A stretch of 64,000 nucleotides of DNA from Luteolibacter arcticus (lineage in GTDB: Bacteria; Verrucomicrobiota; Verrucomicrobiia; Verrucomicrobiales; Akkermansiaceae). Position 1 is the stretch's first letter. Each line of letters opens with the position of its first letter. The stretch spans positions 434,001 through 498,000 of the forward strand of contig NZ_JAPDDT010000004.1 in assembly GCF_025950235.1 (NCBI RefSeq), given 5' to 3'. Positions 41,574 through 50,880 of the stretch are shown here, piece after piece. The translations under genes and the position numbers were made by a program. Below the pieces are notes generated by a model. That model was not told where the DNA came from, made no database searches, and saw nothing but the letters and a program-made list of their open reading frames with translations.

Positions 41574-42389
41574 ATGAAATCCAACGCGCCCTCGCCATCC
41601 CCCGCCCCGGCATCGCAATCTCCATCCATGAACACCACCCCACCCCAAGCCGCCGCCTTCTCCCGCATGCAACAGCTCATGACACCGTCGCCGGTGCCTT
41701 CCATCTCGACCGAGCTGCTGGCCACCGCCGATGGCGAACTCAATCGCGAACTGAACGCCTTCCTCTTCGACCCGCCGTCCGACCCCGCCTTGCTCGCCGG
41801 CAAGCGCATCGCCATCTGCTGCACCAATGGCGTCGAGGAAGTGGAGATCATCGGCGCACAGCGTTGGCTCGCCGAACATGGCGCGACCGTCCACGTGGTC
41901 TCCCCACGCATCGGCGAGTTTCACCCCACGCTCGGGCTGCGCTTCCCACCGGTCGCCGCCACCCATGTGCTCGCCATCCGGCTGATGGAAAACGCCGGCT
42001 GGATCCCCATCGACCGCTATACTGACGAGGTGACGGCCGCAGACTACGACGCGGTGATCCTTCCCGGCGGCTGCTGGAATCCCGATGCCCTGCGCATGGA
42101 CGAACTGGCGCGAGCCTTCGTCCGTGACATGCACAGCGCGGGCAAGCCGACCTGCGCCATCTGCCACGGCCAGTGGGTCATGGTCAGCGCCGGCATCCTC
42201 AAGGGCAAACGCGCCACCGCCGTCTGGAACATCCATGTCGATCTGGAGAATGCGGGCGCGACCGTGCTCGACGAACCGTGCGTGGTGGACGGCAACCTGA
42301 TCACCTCTCGTTTTCCTTACGACCTGCCGCGCATGGTGCAGGCCCTAGTGCAGCAGTTGGTGCCGCCGATCCAGCAAACCGGCCGATAA
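41574..42389 (+). CDS. DJ-1/PfpI-family protein
   Basis: The 271-residue protein has a disordered Ser/Pro-rich N terminus (about residues 1-50) followed by a DJ-1/PfpI domain: KRIAICCTNGVEEVEIIGAQ, with the conserved Glu, then DYDAVILPGGCWNPD and the nucleophile elbow CAICHGQW. Family members act as deglycases, chaperones or cysteine peptidases (Hsp31, YhbO and PfpI types). ATG 41574 lies 32 bp after the oxidoreductase stop; MNTT at 41628 is an alternative start that would skip the low-complexity part. It may be co-transcribed with the oxidoreductase. No signal peptide was seen, so it is presumably cytosolic. Confidence 0.85.
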   Translation: MKSNAPSPSPAPASQSPSMNTTPPQAAAFSRMQQLMTPSPVPSISTELLATADGELNRELNAFLFDPPSDPALLAGKRIAICCTNGVEEVEIIGAQRWLAEHGATVHVVSPRIGEFHPTLGLRFPPVAATHVLAIRLMENAGWIPIDRYTDEVTAADYDAVILPGGCWNPDALRMDELARAFVRDMHSAGKPTCAICHGQWVMVSAGILKGKRATAVWNIHVDLENAGATVLDEPCVVDGNLITSRFPYDLPRMVQALVQQLVPPIQQTGR

Positions 42390-42589
42390 GCCACGCGAGA
42401 CGGAAGCCGGCGAGATGGACAGTCGGCGCTCAATGGCAGACCTAGCTCGGGGGATTGCTTGAATCCAGCGAAGGTCAGGCCAGGCGCGGCTTTCGGTCTA
42501 CGGAAATTGTTCAGATCCTCCAGCCGACAGATGTAACAACAATGGGAAACCCGAGAAACCCGACTCCCACAAGTTGCTTATTCTGAAAG
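42390..42589. other. Intergenic DNA before tRNA-Lys 3' end
   Basis: About 200 bp between the DJ-1 gene stop and the 3' end of the tRNA. I see no gene, clear terminator hairpin or repeat here. Confidence 0.5.
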
Positions 42590-42662
42590 TACGAGGACTG
42601 GGACTCGAACCCAGGACCAATTGGTTAAAAGCCAACTGCTCTACCGACTGAGCTATCCTCGC
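42590..42662 (-). tRNA. tRNA-Lys (anticodon UUU)
   Basis: On the minus strand the cloverleaf starts GCGAGGATAGCTCAGTCGGT. The D arm is GCTC/GAGC, the anticodon stem TTGGC...GCCAA-type encloses loop CTTTTAA with anticodon TTT, and the T arm contains GGTTCGAGTCCC. The acceptor 5' strand GCGAGGA pairs with TCCTCGT, with a G-U first pair, and the discriminator is A. The 3' CCA is not encoded. At 73 nt with all invariant positions, it looks functional. It is flanked by no integrase gene or att-like repeat. Confidence 0.95.
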
Positions 42663-42741
42663 TTTTTTCCGTTCCGGATCCGGTGACCTTGGGGGCCGCC
42701 GGGGCGCGGATGGGTAGAGGCGGGGTCAGGGTTTGGCAAGA

Positions 42742-43422
42742 TCATTTTCCACACCGCCCGAGAGCTCCGGAGAGGAAAGTGCGGAGATCGCTGGCCGGAC
42801 GCTCAATGAGACAGGCCTCGATTCCCGCAGCGCCGGCCCCCTCCATGTCCGCCACAGGCGAGTCGCCGGCATGGAGGACTTCGTGGGGGTGAAGCCCGAG
42901 CCGGTCGAGAGCCATGCGGAAAATCGCGAAGTCCGGCTTGCGGGCGCAGGCGTCGGCGGAGGTGATCACCTCATCGAAATGCAGGCCATGGCCGGCGAGG
43001 ATGCCACGCAGGCGGAGATCGAAATTCGAGACCACCGCCAATCGCAGGCCAGCGGCCCGGGCGTCTGCGAGGACGCCGGGGACTTCCGGAAATACCCGCC
43101 ACGCGGCCGGGTCGGCATAGTGCGCGAACAGCGCTTCAAAGCAGGGTCGGAAAAAACCCTCCGGCAGCGGTGTGCCCAAGCTCTTGTTAAAGACGGTAAG
43201 AACCACGTTCCCCCACCACTCACGCTCTGCCGCATCGCCATCCGGGTAGGCAGCGTATTCCGGATCGCCAATGCCACCAAAGGCCAGGCGGAACCATTTC
43301 TTCACCAGCGCCGGTTCGACCGGCTGACCGAAAGCGGCGGCCGTCCGGGCATAGACCTCGGCGACCGGCTCGGCGGGCTCGATCAAGGTGCCGGCGGCAT
43401 CGAGAAAGAGGGCTTGGATCAC
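42742..43422 (-). CDS. HAD-superfamily hydrolase (HDHD3-like)
   Basis: This 226-residue cytosolic protein has the HAD motif I as LFLDAAGTLI (nucleophile Asp8), motif II in VVSNFDLRL, motif III Lys in ARKPDFAIF and motif IV in HAGDSPVADMEGA. Motif I is D-x-A-G-T rather than the phosphatase-type D-x-D-x-T, so the general acid Asp is replaced by Ala, as in some HDHD3-like proteins. Either phosphatase activity is altered or the fold serves another reaction. The cap domain (about 17-110) is of the helical C1 type. It is next to tRNA-Lys, with no operon partner. Confidence 0.85.
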   Translation of the reverse strand: MIQALFLDAAGTLIEPAEPVAEVYARTAAAFGQPVEPALVKKWFRLAFGGIGDPEYAAYPDGDAAEREWWGNVVLTVFNKSLGTPLPEGFFRPCFEALFAHYADPAAWRVFPEVPGVLADARAAGLRLAVVSNFDLRLRGILAGHGLHFDEVITSADACARKPDFAIFRMALDRLGLHPHEVLHAGDSPVADMEGAGAAGIEACLIERPASDLRTFLSGALGRCGK

Positions 43423-43660
43423 GGGCGCGAGGATGAAGGCCGGCGGTCCGGTTTCCTAGATGTTTTCACAGGATGCGCTTTCGCCCGCTGTAGTACAGAA
43501 TGACCGGAATCCAAGAAAGTGAGAGGCCATGCACCCCGACGGCCACCTAGCTCCCTTACTAACAGTCAAAAATGAGGACTAAGCCATCGGGAGACAAGCG
43601 ACGTTACCCTAAGCCTCGACTCCCCTCCCCCGGCTGGAAGTCGGCTCGTCCCAAAACCCA

Positions 43661-46600
43661 ATGAAGAATTCGACCAAGGTCTTGCTCGCGTCCCTGACGT
43701 CCGGAGCCAGCTTGCTGGCGCTCGGCTGGCTGCAGGAGAAACCGGAGGCCGCCGCCCAAGCGACCGCCCCTTCCGCGGCGGCGGATGCGAAGGAAAATAA
43801 GGCCGATGCAGCGTTGCCGGTCACCCGGCCGGAACCGGTGACCCCGGAGAACGCCGGGCCTTTCGGTGACATCGGCGCTCTGGAAAAAGGAACGGTCATC
43901 CGCTTGCCCCTGCCGGACGGCAGAGAGGCGGCCGGCCGACTGAACTACGTAAACCGCTATCCAAACGGTGCCGCCGCGGCGGGAGGTGACTTGGAAGACG
44001 GCAGCGGCACCTTTGAAATCGGCGGCGAACCGTGGGGTTACCGCGGCTTCATTCTGCAAAAGAAGGATCGTAGCGCATTTGTTTACTCCAGTGGCCCGGA
44101 CGGCGGCTTGCAGGTCGCAAGACGGCCGATCGGCGAGGTGATTTGCGAGCCGGAGCCGAACTGGAAGCCACTGGCGAAAGTCGAGGGGCCGGATCCCGAG
44201 AAGGCGGCGATCTACAATGGCGGGCGCTCGGTCGGGATCATCTACGAAGCGATCCCCATCCTGAGCAGCCTGCCACGCGCGGAGGCGACGGTTTATCTCG
44301 ATTTCGACGGCGAGGTGATCGAGGGCCATTCGTGGGAAGGCGGGCGGCGGATCATCGCGCCGGCCTACAACCTGCCGGCCAGCGAGGTGACCGATATCTG
44401 GCGGCGGGTGGCAGAGGACTTCGCGCCCTTCGAGGTGAATGTCACCACCGACCTGCAAGCCTACCTGCGCGCGCCGCAGGGACTTCGGATCCGCTGCATC
44501 ACCACCACGAACAACTTCGCCTCGGCCGGTGGCGTGGCATTCAACAACACGTTCCGCGAATCCGGCGACCCAGTGTGTTGGAACTTCTACCGCGGCAACG
44601 GCGGCGCGGTGGTGATCTCGCATGAGGTCGGCCATACCTTCGGCCTTCATCATGACGACACCACCACCCAGGGCTACTACGGCGGCCATGGCAGCGGTGC
44701 GATGACCTGGGGGCCGATCATGGGCGCTCCCTACAGCCAGAACATCTGCCAATGGAGCAAGGGCGACTATGCGAATGCCGCCCAGCAGCAGGACGACTTG
44801 ATCCAGATCGGATCGTCCGTGGAGCGGCGGCTCGATGACCATGCACCGGACGCCGTGCAGTCGACGCCACTGGCCATCGGCGCGGGCGGCAGCGTTTCTA
44901 ACAGCGGCGTGATCGCCAGCCCGGATGACCTCGATGCGTTCACCTTCACCACCGGCGGCGGAAACCTGAATCTCCAGTTCACCGGTGCGGTCAATAGCCC
45001 GAACCTCGACATCGAGGCCAAGCTCTACAACTCCACCGGCACGCTGGTGGCGACCGCCAGCCCGGCGAACCAACTGAGCGCCACGCTTTCCTCCGCGCTC
45101 GCCGCGGGCACTTACACGGTGACGGTGGATGGTGTCGGCAACGGCACCTGGGCCTCGAATGGCTACGATGACTATGGCTCGATCGGCGAATACACGATCA
45201 GCGGCACCGTCCCCTCACCCGGCTGGCGATTCCGCGTCCCGGTCAATGCCCTGAATAGCGCGGTGCTCGGCACGGTGGCCCCGGGAGGTTCCGCTTACTC
45301 GATCACCGCGGGCAACACCGGCACGGCGTTCGCCATCCAGAGCGGCAGCGGCGTCTTGAGCGTGGCCAATGCCTCCGCGCTCACTGGAACCCCCGTGTTC
45401 ACCTTGACCGTGGCCTACACCAGCGGTGGCTCGCCGCAGACCGCAGCAGTGAATGTGCGCGTCGGCCCGCTTGGCGGCTTGAAGCGGGAAATCTGGATCG
45501 GGCTGAGCGGCAACAATCTCGCGGGACTGACATCGAATGGAAACTATCCCAATACCCCGAACGCCGCCCGACATGCGGGCACCTTCCAAGGTGCCTGGCC
45601 TGCGGACAATTACGGTCAGAAGTTCAGCGGCTACCTGATCCCGGCCGAAACCGGCAACCACGTCTTCTGGACCGCGGCGGACGACATCAGCGAGCTGTGG
45701 CTCTCCACCGACAGCAATCCCGCGAACAAGGTGCGGGTCGCTTACAACAACGCGAACACCAACGTGGACTGGGCCAATCAAGCCTCACAGCAGTCCGCCA
45801 ATGTCGCACTGGTTGCAGGCCAGCGTTACTACATCGAGTACCTGCACCGGGAGAATGCCGGCGGTGATCACGCGGCGGTGGCGTGGCAGACACCCACGCT
45901 GTCACGACGACTCATCGGCATGGAGTATCTGGAATTCCCGGGCACCATGCCGAACCGCGCGCCGTGGCTGGCGAACATGACCTTCCGCGTGCGCGAAGAC
46001 AGCACGGCCGGGACCGCCGTCGGCACCTTGCTGGCAGGCGATTTCGAGCCGGGATCGGTCGTCTCCGCCTACACCATCACCGGCGGGAATACGGGCACGG
46101 CCTTCTCCCTGAACGCCACCACCGGCGCCCTCACGGTGAATGGCGCGCTATCATTCGCAACCCTGCCGAAATACCTGCTGGACGTGCGGGTGACGGACCC
46201 CGGCGGACTGCAACGGACGGCCCAGATTGCCGTGGAAGTCGAGCCGCGCGCGGTCAAGCGCGAGTACTGGTCCGGCATCAACGGCAACCAGATCACCAGC
46301 CTCACCTCCAACGCCAATTTCCCTAACAGCCCGACCGCGGTCACTTACCAGGCCTTCTTCGAGACGCCTTCGGACATCGCCGACAATTACGGCCAGCGCC
46401 TCAGCGGCTACCTGCGCGCGCCTGACACGGGCAGCTACACCTTCTGGATCTCGTCGGACGATTACGGTGAGCTGTGGCTCTCCACCGACAGCAATCCCGC
46501 GAACAAGGTGCGGATCGCCTGGCATACCGGTGCCACCGGTTCGCGCGAGTGGGGCAAGTACGCCACCCAGAAGTCCGCGGCGATCACGCTGGAAGCCGGC

Positions 46601-49600
46601 AAGTTTTACTACATCGAGGCGCTCCAGAAGGAAGGCGCGGTCTCGGACAATCTCGCCGTGTCGTGGGATGGGCCGGACTTCGACCAGGTGATGCTCGGCG
46701 CACCCCACGTCACCCAGCAGTTCTACAATCACGCCGCGCCCGTGCTCAATGACAAGTCGGTCACCGTCTTCGATCGCGATGACATGGTCACCACCTTGGA
46801 AGCAAAGGACTGGTCGGATCCGGGCACCACGTTGACGTACTCGATCACCGCTGGAAATGCCGACGGAGCCTTCATCATCGACCCGGCGACGGGAACGATC
46901 CGCCCGGCCGGTTCGCGGCTGCCCGTGGGCGCGCGCGTGCTCACGGTCACCGTTTCCGACAACGGGCCGACGCCACTGACGGACACCGCATCGGTCACGG
47001 TGAATGTGGTCAAAGCGGGCCTGAAGCGCGAGGTCTGGACCGGTCTTGCGGACGGCCAGGGGCTCGATGGACTCACCGGCTCGCTGTATTTCCCGCAGTC
47101 GCCGGACGACAGCGGCTACGTCCAGCACTTCGAAGCGCCCTCGGGTTGGGGCGAAAACTACGGCCAGCGCCTGAGCGGCTACCTGATCCCGGCAGCGACG
47201 GGCAACTACACCTTCTGGATCGCCTCCGATGATGGCGGCGAGCTGCGGCTCTCCACCGACGCGAATCCATCTAACAAGAAGACCATTGCCAGTGTAAACG
47301 GTGCCACCGGCAACCAGAGCTGGACTGATCAGACGAGCCAGCAATCAGCCGTCATCGCCTTGATCGCCGGGCAACGCTACTACGTGGAAGCTCTCCAAAA
47401 AGAAGGCAACGGTGGCGATCACCTCGCAGTGGCTTGGCAAGGACCGGGCTTCGCCCGCACGCGGATCAGCGGCAACAACCTCGAGTATCCCGACACCTAT
47501 CGCCCCGCCATGAGGCGCGAGATCTGGCTCGGCAATGCCACGACCACACCGCCAGCCACCCCGCCAAGTTCGGAAAACGCGCTCTTCACGTTCAAGTCAT
47601 CCGCCGGCATCGCGGACAACTACAGCGATCGCATCTCCGGCTTCGTCGTCCCACCGGTCACCGGCAGCTACACCTTCTGGCTAGCCTGCGACGACGATGG
47701 ACAACTGCGGCTTTCCACCGATGAAAACCCGGCGAACGCGGCGCAGATCGCCTCGGTGGCCGGCTCCACCGGTGTCGAAGCCTGGGATACCGGAGCTTCG
47801 CAGAAATCGGCCGCCCGCACCCTGATCGCGGGCAAGCGCTACTACATCGAAACACGCCACCGGGAAGGAACCGGCGGAGATCACGTCGCAGTCGCATGGG
47901 AAGGCCCGGGCATCACGCGAAAGGTCATCGCCAACGAATACCTTGAGCACCCGACCACCCCCGCGGATCGCTCGCTGCTGAAGCGCGAAGTGTGGAATGG
48001 CATCGCGGGTGCAAACGTCACCGACCTCACCGGAAATGCCGCGTTCCCGGCGACGCCATCGACCGTCACGACGTTGGCCGCGGGCGCCGGATTGGCGACG
48101 GGCACCGATGTCGCCGAGACCTTCGGCCAGCGGCTGAGCGGCTATCTCATTGCGCCGGATCACGGACGCTACACCTTCTGGATCGCCTCCGACAATTCCA
48201 GCGAGCTGTGGCTCTCCACCGACAGCAATCCGGCCAACCGGATCAAGATCGCCGCGGTGGACAATGTGGTCGCCGCCCAGAATTGGGACGTGCAGGCCGG
48301 GCAGAAATCGGTGCCCGTCGCGCTGGAAGCCGGCCGCCGCTACTATCTGGAGATCCTGCACAAGGAAGACCTCTTCGGCGACCATCTCGCGGTAGCGTGG
48401 CAAGGCCCTGGCTTCGCGCGGCGCGTCATTCCGAACCAGTTCCTGGAGCATCCGCTGGTCATCCCCGGCACTCCATCGATCCGTCGCGAGGTGTGGGCGG
48501 GCATCAATGGCGAGCAGGTTTCCAATCTCACCGGAAATGCCGCCTTCACCGCCGGCACACCGACCGCACGCGGCCAGCTAACCACCTTCGAAACGCCCGC
48601 CGCCCACGGCGACACCTATGGCCAGCGTCTCACCGCGAAGCTGGTGGCTCCGGAGTCGGGCAACTTCAAGTTCTGGATCGCCTCCGACGATGCCAGCGAG
48701 CTGTGGCTTTCCACCGATGCCAATCCCGCAAACAAGGTGCGCATCGCCCACACCACGGCATTCACCGACCCGCGCCAGTGGAACAAGTATGCCACGCAGG
48801 AATCCGGCAGCCTGCCACTGATCGCAGGCACGACTTACTACATCGAGGCCTTGCACAAGGAAGGCGGCGCGATCGACCACCTGTCGGTGGCGTGGCAAGG
48901 GCCATCATTCCCACGGCAGATCCTCGACGGGCGTTTCCTGCAATACCCCGGCAACCCTCCCGTCAGCGTCGCGCTCAAACTTGAAATCTGGACCGGCATC
49001 GGCGGCAACAACGTGACCGACCTCACCAACAAGCCGAACTACCCCGGCACGCCAAACCAGACGCTCACCGTGGACAGCTTCGAAACGCCGGTAAACTGGG
49101 GCGACACCTACGGCCAGAAGGTCAGCGGCTACCTGATCGCACCGCGGACCGGCGACTATACGTTCTGGATCGCTTCCGACGATGGCGGCGACCTGATGGT
49201 GGCGACCGATGGCAATCTGGCGAACAAGGCCCGCATCGCCTTCACAACCGGGGCCACCGGACATCAGAACTGGACCAACAATGTGAACCAGAAGTCAGCG
49301 GTCATTCCGTTGGTTGCCGGCCAGCGTTGTTACATCGAGGCGCTTCACAAGGAAGGCGGCGGCGATGACTACCTCTCCGTGGCGTGGCAGGGACCAAGCT
49401 TCGACCTCCAGATCATCCGGAAGGAATTCCTGGAGTATCCCGGCCTGATGCCGGCGGACACGCAGCCAGGCAATCCGATCTCGGTGCCCCCCGGCGATCC
49501 GAGCTTCACCTTCTGGCTGGACTACATGGGCTTGGGCGGTGCCGACCGCCTCGCCAGTGCCGATCCAGACAAGGACGGCATTCCGAACAGCCTCGAATTC

Positions 49601-49894
49601 GTGCTCGGCGGTAAGCCATCGGGCAGCGGGGCCGCCTCCATCGCGGTGCTGCCGGAACTGACCACGGATACCGACTGGGCGACCTTCGTCTTCCGCCGCG
49701 CCGACGTCTCAGCGGCGTCCGGTCCCTTCGTGCAATATGGAGATCTGGACAGTTGGACCCCGGCCGTCGATGGCACCGGCGGCGTCCAAATCATCGTCAC
49801 CGACGACGGATTCGGAACCGGCATTGACCGCGTCACCGTGAAAATCCCACGGACTGCTGACAAACTGTTCATCCGCCTGAATGGGAACCTATAA
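43661..49894 (+). CDS. Giant secreted metzincin protease with seven PA14 domains
   Basis: The 2077-residue protein has a lipidless signal-like N terminus (VLLASLTSGASLLALGWL). A metzincin-type zinc site HEVGHTFGLHH starts at His321 and a Met-turn (GPIMGAPY) follows near residue 351. A pre-peptidase C-terminal domain lies at about 408-517. Seven PA14 domains start near 605, 863, 1119, 1281, 1439, 1606 and 1770, each beginning with a [LVMI]-[KR]-x-E-x-W motif. Two cadherin-like domains separate PA14 1-2 and 2-3. A DxDKDG motif and a C-terminal domain (KLFIRLNGNL) end the protein. PA14 modules are glycan-binding, so it may be a surface adhesin/protease. The repeat block is long and near-identical in places, so assembly collapse is possible. 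Confidence 0.85.
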   Translation: MKNSTKVLLASLTSGASLLALGWLQEKPEAAAQATAPSAAADAKENKADAALPVTRPEPVTPENAGPFGDIGALEKGTVIRLPLPDGREAAGRLNYVNRYPNGAAAAGGDLEDGSGTFEIGGEPWGYRGFILQKKDRSAFVYSSGPDGGLQVARRPIGEVICEPEPNWKPLAKVEGPDPEKAAIYNGGRSVGIIYEAIPILSSLPRAEATVYLDFDGEVIEGHSWEGGRRIIAPAYNLPASEVTDIWRRVAEDFAPFEVNVTTDLQAYLRAPQGLRIRCITTTNNFASAGGVAFNNTFRESGDPVCWNFYRGNGGAVVISHEVGHTFGLHHDDTTTQGYYGGHGSGAMTWGPIMGAPYSQNICQWSKGDYANAAQQQDDLIQIGSSVERRLDDHAPDAVQSTPLAIGAGGSVSNSGVIASPDDLDAFTFTTGGGNLNLQFTGAVNSPNLDIEAKLYNSTGTLVATASPANQLSATLSSALAAGTYTVTVDGVGNGTWASNGYDDYGSIGEYTISGTVPSPGWRFRVPVNALNSAVLGTVAPGGSAYSITAGNTGTAFAIQSGSGVLSVANASALTGTPVFTLTVAYTSGGSPQTAAVNVRVGPLGGLKREIWIGLSGNNLAGLTSNGNYPNTPNAARHAGTFQGAWPADNYGQKFSGYLIPAETGNHVFWTAADDISELWLSTDSNPANKVRVAYNNANTNVDWANQASQQSANVALVAGQRYYIEYLHRENAGGDHAAVAWQTPTLSRRLIGMEYLEFPGTMPNRAPWLANMTFRVREDSTAGTAVGTLLAGDFEPGSVVSAYTITGGNTGTAFSLNATTGALTVNGALSFATLPKYLLDVRVTDPGGLQRTAQIAVEVEPRAVKREYWSGINGNQITSLTSNANFPNSPTAVTYQAFFETPSDIADNYGQRLSGYLRAPDTGSYTFWISSDDYGELWLSTDSNPANKVRIAWHTGATGSREWGKYATQKSAAITLEAGKFYYIEALQKEGAVSDNLAVSWDGPDFDQVMLGAPHVTQQFYNHAAPVLNDKSVTVFDRDDMVTTLEAKDWSDPGTTLTYSITAGNADGAFIIDPATGTIRPAGSRLPVGARVLTVTVSDNGPTPLTDTASVTVNVVKAGLKREVWTGLADGQGLDGLTGSLYFPQSPDDSGYVQHFEAPSGWGENYGQRLSGYLIPAATGNYTFWIASDDGGELRLSTDANPSNKKTIASVNGATGNQSWTDQTSQQSAVIALIAGQRYYVEALQKEGNGGDHLAVAWQGPGFARTRISGNNLEYPDTYRPAMRREIWLGNATTTPPATPPSSENALFTFKSSAGIADNYSDRISGFVVPPVTGSYTFWLACDDDGQLRLSTDENPANAAQIASVAGSTGVEAWDTGASQKSAARTLIAGKRYYIETRHREGTGGDHVAVAWEGPGITRKVIANEYLEHPTTPADRSLLKREVWNGIAGANVTDLTGNAAFPATPSTVTTLAAGAGLATGTDVAETFGQRLSGYLIAPDHGRYTFWIASDNSSELWLSTDSNPANRIKIAAVDNVVAAQNWDVQAGQKSVPVALEAGRRYYLEILHKEDLFGDHLAVAWQGPGFARRVIPNQFLEHPLVIPGTPSIRREVWAGINGEQVSNLTGNAAFTAGTPTARGQLTTFETPAAHGDTYGQRLTAKLVAPESGNFKFWIASDDASELWLSTDANPANKVRIAHTTAFTDPRQWNKYATQESGSLPLIAGTTYYIEALHKEGGAIDHLSVAWQGPSFPRQILDGRFLQYPGNPPVSVALKLEIWTGIGGNNVTDLTNKPNYPGTPNQTLTVDSFETPVNWGDTYGQKVSGYLIAPRTGDYTFWIASDDGGDLMVATDGNLANKARIAFTTGATGHQNWTNNVNQKSAVIPLVAGQRCYIEALHKEGGGDDYLSVAWQGPSFDLQIIRKEFLEYPGLMPADTQPGNPISVPPGDPSFTFWLDYMGLGGADRLASADPDKDGIPNSLEFVLGGKPSGSGAASIAVLPELTTDTDWATFVFRRADVSAASGPFVQYGDLDSWTPAVDGTGGVQIIVTDDGFGTGIDRVTVKIPRTADKLFIRLNGNL

Positions 49895-49895
49895 A

Positions 49896-49990
49896 GTGGC
49901 GGCGTCAGCCACCCCGGAGTGCGGTGACTCGTCACCGCTTTCCGGCAGGCGACTTGTCCGAAAGCTGCGACGAGTCGCAGCACTCCAGGG
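49896..49990. repeat. Structured intergenic element with nested hairpins
   Basis: Immediately after the protease stop, hairpin GTGGC/GCCAC (49896-49912) is followed by outer arms GGAGTGC (49916-49922) and GCACTCC (49980-49986). These enclose GCGGTGAC/GTCACCGC (49921-49928/49931-49938), GCTTTC/GAAAGC (49937-49942/49960-49965) and CTGCGAC/GTCGCAG (49965-49971/49974-49980). The result is a compact multi-branched fold. It resembles intergenic repeat families that I recall from Verrucomicrobia genomes, but copies elsewhere cannot be checked here. Confidence 0.6.
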
Positions 49991-50090
49991 AGCGGGCACA
50001 GGGAGCTACGCCTCACACTCGCCAACCCGGGATTGCGTTTGCTTCCCCCCGGCTATCTCATGTCGCAGCCACTTACCCACACGTTCTCCG

Positions 50091-50735
50091 ATGAATCGCC
50101 GCGGCTGGCTCCAGCTCACCCTCGCCACCCTCCCTGCAGCCTGTCGGCGGCCTGAACCGCCAGCCGCTCGAGCGGAGGCAGAGCCGGAGATCCCGTGGCA
50201 GCCGCTCGTCGACAGTCACTGGACACCCGCCATGGGCGGCGAGCTGTCGTCTCCCTCTTCCGGCGTCCTCCGCCTCCAGTGGGGGGAGAGCCTGAGCGCC
50301 GCAAAATGGACCGGACCACCTCTGACGGTGCCCTTCGAGATGGAACTCGAAGCCCGCCGGATCGACGGCACCGATTTCTTCTGCGGCCTGACCTTTCCCG
50401 TTGGAGCCAGCGGCGAGTGCGTGACCTGGGTGGTCGGCGGCTGGGGCGGCAGCCTCGTCGGTCTATCGTCGATCGATGGCAAGGACGCGTCCGAGAACGA
50501 CACGACCCAGCACCGCGCCTTTGAGAAGGAACGGTGGTACCGGCTGCGGGCAAAATGCACCGGGGAACGCATCGAAGCATGGATCGACGGCGAGCGCGTG
50601 ATCGACCTCCCGACCGCCGGCCGGAGCCTCACTCTGCGCCCCGGACCGATCGACGTCTGTGCCCCTTTCGGGCTCGCCACATGGCAGACCACCGGTGAAT
50701 TCAGGAGCTTGCGATGGCGCCCCGTTTCTCCCTGA
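50091..50735 (+). CDS. Exported DUF1080-like (3-keto-disaccharide hydrolase-type) jelly-roll protein
   Basis: The 214-residue protein starts at ATG 50091 with a short leader (RRGWLQLTLATLPAAC), whose final Cys is possibly a non-canonical lipobox. The body (about 45-212) is a concanavalin-like sandwich with FEMELEARRIDGTDFFCGLTF, a Trp-Gly-Gly turn (GGWGGSLVG), ERWYRLRAKCTGERIEAWIDG and a final FRSLRWRPV. This is typical of DUF1080-like proteins that are abundant in Planctomycetes and Verrucomicrobia; a glycoside hydrolase role is known for some relatives, while many may only bind sugars. It stands alone, downstream of the protease gene and upstream of nusA. Confidence 0.75.
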   Translation: MNRRGWLQLTLATLPAACRRPEPPAARAEAEPEIPWQPLVDSHWTPAMGGELSSPSSGVLRLQWGESLSAAKWTGPPLTVPFEMELEARRIDGTDFFCGLTFPVGASGECVTWVVGGWGGSLVGLSSIDGKDASENDTTQHRAFEKERWYRLRAKCTGERIEAWIDGERVIDLPTAGRSLTLRPGPIDVCAPFGLATWQTTGEFRSLRWRPVSP

Positions 50736-50809
50736 GGCTGGTGGGAGATTCGGCTTGCAACTCAAGGTTTTCCGCCGTATCCCCCCGCCGATCAATCTTC
50801 CGACGCGAC

Positions 50810-50835
50810 AGAGCGGGTCGAAACACCCGCTCTTT
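50810..50835 (+). terminator. Hairpin in the nusA leader: terminator or attenuator
   Basis: A perfect 9-bp stem (50810-50818 with 50825-50833, loop CGAAAC) ends in CTTT, 46 bp upstream of the nusA start. It may end transcripts from the DUF1080 gene or act as an attenuator within the nusA leader, which would suit autoregulation by NusA. The short T-run makes termination strength uncertain. Confidence 0.5.
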
Positions 50836-50880
50836 CGCGTCTCTGGACATACGGAGCGCAAACGCGCCGCACTGCCCGCC

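Noticed and set aside
42590..42662. tRNA-Lys as an integration site for a mobile element
   Set aside because: No integrase, transposase or direct repeat of the tRNA 3' end was seen nearby.
43604..45073. 489-codon open frame antisense to the metzincin gene
   Set aside because: The plus frame carries the HEVGHTFGLHH zinc site; the minus frame has no similarity that I can see.
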